From NCBI RefSeq assembly GCF_016107625.1, contig NZ_JABASV010000003.1, forward strand, positions 62,001 through 126,000: a stretch of DNA of 64,000 nt. The letters run 5' to 3'. Both the position numbers and the translations under genes were made by a program. This DNA is from Vreelandella alkaliphila. GTDB taxonomy: Bacteria > Pseudomonadota > Gammaproteobacteria > Pseudomonadales > Halomonadaceae. A model generated the notes under the pieces. The model was not told where the DNA came from. It saw nothing but the letters and a program-made list of their open reading frames with translations, and searched no databases. The first letter of the stretch is position 1. Each line of letters opens with the position of its first letter. This document shows positions 61,080 to 64,000 of the stretch, in pieces.

Positions 61080-63527
61080 ATGGGCAAGCGAATCTCGCGT
61101 ACCGTACCGGTTGCGCACACGCTGTTGGGCAGTTTGCTCGCTGGCGCCTCATTTTCAGCGGTGGCACAAGGCCAGGCGCTGCCTGCCGAGGCGCTTGACT
61201 GGCAGGCCTGGAGCCAAGATGAAGCACCGCATCAGCTGTGCCGAGGGCGATATGTGATGCCTGACTACCGCTTGCCAGCGGTGGATAACCCCGAAACGTT
61301 GTCGGTGGAGACTCAGGAAGTCGATTACGCCGCAGATGGGGAAGCGTTGTTGCGCGGTGATGTTGTACTGCGTCGTGGAAACACAGAGCTACAGGCGGCG
61401 CAGATGTATTTACCCGCCGACCGCCAACGCGTAGATGCAGAAGGCAATCTCGCCATACGAGATGGTCAGGCGCTGGTGCGCGGCGAGCAAGCCACGTTAA
61501 TGCTGAACGATGACCGAGCCTCGTTACGTAACAGCCACTATGTGCTCTACGAACAACATTTACGCGGTCAGGCCAGTCAATTAGAGCAAACCGGTGAAGA
61601 GCAATATCGTCTACGCAATGCTTCATTTACGACGTGCGATCCAGGTGCCAATAGCTGGCAACTCGTTAGTAGCGATATAAAGCTGAATCAAGCAGAAGGG
61701 TTTGGTACCGCACGGCACGCACGTTTAGAAGTAAAAGACGTGCCGATTTTTTACTGGCCTTGGCTACGTTTCCCCATTGATGACCGCCGTCATACAGGAT
61801 TGCTGTCACCTTCTATTAGCTTTTCCAATGAGGGGTTTGACTATGCGCAGCCCTTTTACTGGAACATAGCGCCAAATCATGATGCCACCATTACACCGCG
61901 CTGGATGTCTGACCGTGGGCTGCTGCTCAATGGTGAGTACCGCTATCTGCTTGAAGAGAGTAGAGGGACGATAGAAGGCGGATATATCAATAGTGATGAC
62001 GGCAGTGAAAATGGTGATAACCGCTTTGAAGGTAATGATCGCTGGTATATTGATGCACAGCATGCAGGAACGCTGACGCCACGCAGTGATTACCAATTGC
62101 GCTATGGTGCCGCCAGTGATGGTCGCTATTTCGATGATTTTGGTGGTGAGTTTGGCAATAGTGAACGCGTTAGTATGGAGCGGCTGGCTCAGGTAGATTA
62201 CCGCGGTGAGCGTTGGCAGTTAGATGCCCGTGCCCAGGGTTTTCAGCGGTTGGAAGACCCGCTGAGTGATTCCGATAAGCCATTTTATCGCCTACCAAGT
62301 TTGACAGCGAACTCTGACTGGCAATTAGGCGGCGGTCTCTATACGCAATGGCGCTCTAACGCGACCTATTTCTGGCGTGATGTAGACGAGCGACAGGTGC
62401 CTGAGCGCGAGGCCGCCATCGGCACGCGCCTGCATCTCACGCCGGCTATCGGTTGGCGTTTTGAGCAACCTTGGGGCTATATCGAGCCGCGTACCGAATT
62501 ATGGCATACCGCTTATGAGTTGGATTATGGCGATCGCGTCACTGATCGTGGCACGTCTCCCAGCCGCAGTGCGGCGGTCACATCGATAGATAGTGGCCTG
62601 GTGTTTGAGCGTGAATTAGAGCTGCGCGGACGAGACTATCGCCAAACCCTTGAGCCACGTTTGAACTACGCATACGTCCCACGTACTAACCAAACACAAC
62701 TGCCTGATTTTGACAGCCGCGAGCGAGCGTTCTCGTGGGATCAGCTATGGTCTCCTTATCGTTTCTCAGGCGCAGATCGTTTAGGTGATCTCAATCGCGT
62801 GTCGCTTGGCGTACAATCTCGCTTTATTGAAGACGCCACTGGGCAGGATCGGTTAACGCTTGGGGTTGGGCAAAGTGTTTATTTATCTGAGCGCCGCATC
62901 GATAGTGAAGGCGACCCAGACACATTGCCTGCTCGTCCAGAGGATGATCCAAGTGTGAATCCGCTTAGCCGCTATCAAGCCACTCGCGATCGCTCTCCGT
63001 TGGTGACGCGGCTTGATTGGCAGATAAATGATCGGTGGAGTGCGGGTTATGAATGGTTATACGACGACCAGCGTGAACAGACCGAACGCTCTAGCGTTGA
63101 TGCGCGTTATCGCCATCCCGCTGGCCACGTAGTGAACCTTGGTTACCGTTGGGAGATCGAAGGTTTCGATCCAGGCGTCGTACCCGGCGATGACGGCTTT
63201 AGAGATTACAGCCGAGAAGAGTGGGATCTGTCACTTGCTTGGAAAGCCAGCCCGAGGATTGATTTGATTGGTCGCTATCTGCACGATCAAACTAATGACC
63301 GCGCGCTTGAACGGCTGGCAGGCGTTCAATGGAACGACTGCTGCTACGGCTTACAGCTAGTATGGCGTGAGTGGGTAGACGATAACGACACCGCCCGCGT
63401 GGGTGATGACTTTAATGATCGCGGGCTATTTTTACGCTTTGTATTCCGTGGTCTTGGTGGCGTTGGTCAAGAGGCTGACGGCTACTTTGAACAGGCCATT
63501 CCTGGCTACCGCCCAACGCCGCTGTAA
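61080..63527 (+). CDS. lptD: LPS-assembly outer-membrane protein LptD
   Basis: LptD is the outer-membrane beta-barrel that, with LptE, inserts lipopolysaccharide into the outer leaflet. The 815-residue protein has a signal peptide ending near SAVAQG (about residue 31) and an OstA/jellyroll domain (about residues 60-200, with LLRGDVVLRRGNTELQAAQM). A long C-terminal barrel with alternating aromatic residues follows. The conserved Cys positions are present: QLCRGRY and TTCDPGA in the N-terminal part and the NDCCYGLQL pair near the end, needed for disulphide maturation. AAGGA is 9 bp before ATG 61080. surA follows after 39 bp. Confidence 0.95.
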   Translation: MGKRISRTVPVAHTLLGSLLAGASFSAVAQGQALPAEALDWQAWSQDEAPHQLCRGRYVMPDYRLPAVDNPETLSVETQEVDYAADGEALLRGDVVLRRGNTELQAAQMYLPADRQRVDAEGNLAIRDGQALVRGEQATLMLNDDRASLRNSHYVLYEQHLRGQASQLEQTGEEQYRLRNASFTTCDPGANSWQLVSSDIKLNQAEGFGTARHARLEVKDVPIFYWPWLRFPIDDRRHTGLLSPSISFSNEGFDYAQPFYWNIAPNHDATITPRWMSDRGLLLNGEYRYLLEESRGTIEGGYINSDDGSENGDNRFEGNDRWYIDAQHAGTLTPRSDYQLRYGAASDGRYFDDFGGEFGNSERVSMERLAQVDYRGERWQLDARAQGFQRLEDPLSDSDKPFYRLPSLTANSDWQLGGGLYTQWRSNATYFWRDVDERQVPEREAAIGTRLHLTPAIGWRFEQPWGYIEPRTELWHTAYELDYGDRVTDRGTSPSRSAAVTSIDSGLVFERELELRGRDYRQTLEPRLNYAYVPRTNQTQLPDFDSRERAFSWDQLWSPYRFSGADRLGDLNRVSLGVQSRFIEDATGQDRLTLGVGQSVYLSERRIDSEGDPDTLPARPEDDPSVNPLSRYQATRDRSPLVTRLDWQINDRWSAGYEWLYDDQREQTERSSVDARYRHPAGHVVNLGYRWEIEGFDPGVVPGDDGFRDYSREEWDLSLAWKASPRIDLIGRYLHDQTNDRALERLAGVQWNDCCYGLQLVWREWVDDNDTARVGDDFNDRGLFLRFVFRGLGGVGQEADGYFEQAIPGYRPTPL

Positions 63528-63566
63528 CGATTTTGTTAAATGGCGACTGACTGAAAGAGATTCTTT

Positions 63567-64000
63567 ATGACTACCAGAATGACCCTGCTGACCGATGGCT
63601 TGAAAAATCGGGCAAAACTGCTTTCTGCGGGCGGTATGATGGCGCTCTGTCTTGGAACGAGTGCTGCGCTTGTGCCGCTATCGGTTTACGCACAAAATTT
63701 CGAATCAACCCAGCGGCAAATGTTGGATAGTGTTGTGGCTGTCGTTAATGACGGCGTCATCATGCGCAGTGAGCTTGATGACCGCATTGCCCAGGTAGAG
63801 CAGCAGGCGCAAACCCAGGACGGTAACTTACCGCCTCGTAGCCAACTGGCTCAGCAGGTACTAGAGCGCATGGTGATGGATGAAATCCAACTACAAATGG
63901 CTCGCCAAGCCAACCTTAGCGTGGACGACACGGAGCTAAATCGCCAGTTGCGCTCCATTGCTGAGTCTAACGGCATGACGCTAGAACAGTTTGCCGATGC
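63567..64000 (+). CDS. surA: Periplasmic chaperone/peptidyl-prolyl isomerase SurA (N-terminal part)
   Basis: The reading frame from ATG 63567 is open to the end of the window (144 residues) and is cut by the edge. It starts with a signal peptide (about residues 1-43, ending PLSVYAQNF). The SurA N-terminal chaperone domain follows, recognisable by LDSVVAVVNDGVIMRSELDDRI and LARQ-rich helices such as QVLERMVMDEIQLQMARQANL. SurA guides outer-membrane proteins, including LptD, across the periplasm, and the lptD-surA order is usual in gammaproteobacteria. The isomerase domains are outside the window. Confidence 0.93.
   Translation, partial: MTTRMTLLTDGLKNRAKLLSAGGMMALCLGTSAALVPLSVYAQNFESTQRQMLDSVVAVVNDGVIMRSELDDRIAQVEQQAQTQDGNLPPRSQLAQQVLERMVMDEIQLQMARQANLSVDDTELNRQLRSIAESNGMTLEQFAD

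Noticed and set aside
61033-61626. A 197-residue minus-strand reading frame opposite lptD.
   Set aside because: It lies fully antisense to a clear LptD gene, has an atypical composition, and shows no known domain.

Overview
The window looks like a chromosome segment of a moderately halophilic gammaproteobacterium of the Halomonadaceae (Halomonas/Vreelandella type). Three things point that way: a complete ectoine-catabolism (doe) locus; single-copy housekeeping neighbourhoods in the gammaproteobacterial order (ftsB-ispD-ispF-truD-surE-pcm-nlpD-rpoS, and amgK-murU divergent from lptD-surA); and even codon use without phage, insertion-sequence, tRNA, rRNA or CRISPR features. The genus assignment is inferred from gene content. 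No database comparison was made.

Layout. 1-6.9 kb: end of an AgcS sodium:amino-acid symporter, a type I asparaginase, DUF3422, a fused SpmA/SpmB-like membrane protein, a LysO-type lysine exporter with a DUF3108 envelope protein, and GhrA. 7.1-19.8 kb: doeA-doeB-doeX, then a four-gene module (nitrilase-superfamily amidase, ATP-grasp ligase, C45 Ntn acyltransferase/hydrolase, very long Orn/Lys/Arg-type PLP decarboxylase), then doeC-doeD. Ectoine is opened by DoeA, deacetylated by DoeB to 2,4-diaminobutyrate, transaminated by DoeD and oxidised by DoeC to aspartate. The inserted module has no assigned function and is the best candidate here for an undescribed system.

19.8-27.6 kb: HAD dehalogenase, ABM monooxygenase and luxS; an exported pyrophosphatase; then a zinc-starvation locus in which a near-consensus Zur box lies between a DUF1826 gene and dksA2-COG0523-folE2; then a CNNM/CBS protein and a 1-Cys peroxiredoxin. 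27.6-31.6 kb: a soluble BdlA-like PAS-PAS-MCP receptor, an ECF sigma/zf-HC2 anti-sigma/DUF3047 operon, and an NAD-type isocitrate dehydrogenase. 31.6-37.4 kb: a 526-bp region that may act as a leader with a 15-codon ORF ending Pro-Pro-stop, SulP transporter and tandem-Usp protein; then a minus-strand crcB-crcB-arsenite-permease-like operon; then a second, similar Usp.

37.4-48.2 kb: leuA divergent from an Lrp-type regulator across two palindromes, ridA, and a translationally coupled hybrid histidine kinase, REC-GGDEF-EAL and RpiR/HexR-like regulator; then a coniferyl-type aldehyde dehydrogenase and a DUF482 GNAT-like protein. 48.3-64 kb: core genes for cell division (ftsB), isoprenoids (ispD, ispF), tRNA and protein repair (truD, pcm), envelope assembly (nlpD, lpxL, lptD, surA), stationary phase (rpoS), alanine racemase, polyamine synthesis (speD), OsmC, and the AmgK/MurU peptidoglycan-recycling pair. 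Gene starts were chosen by ribosome-binding-site position and family length where several were possible. Several genes start with GTG or TTG.
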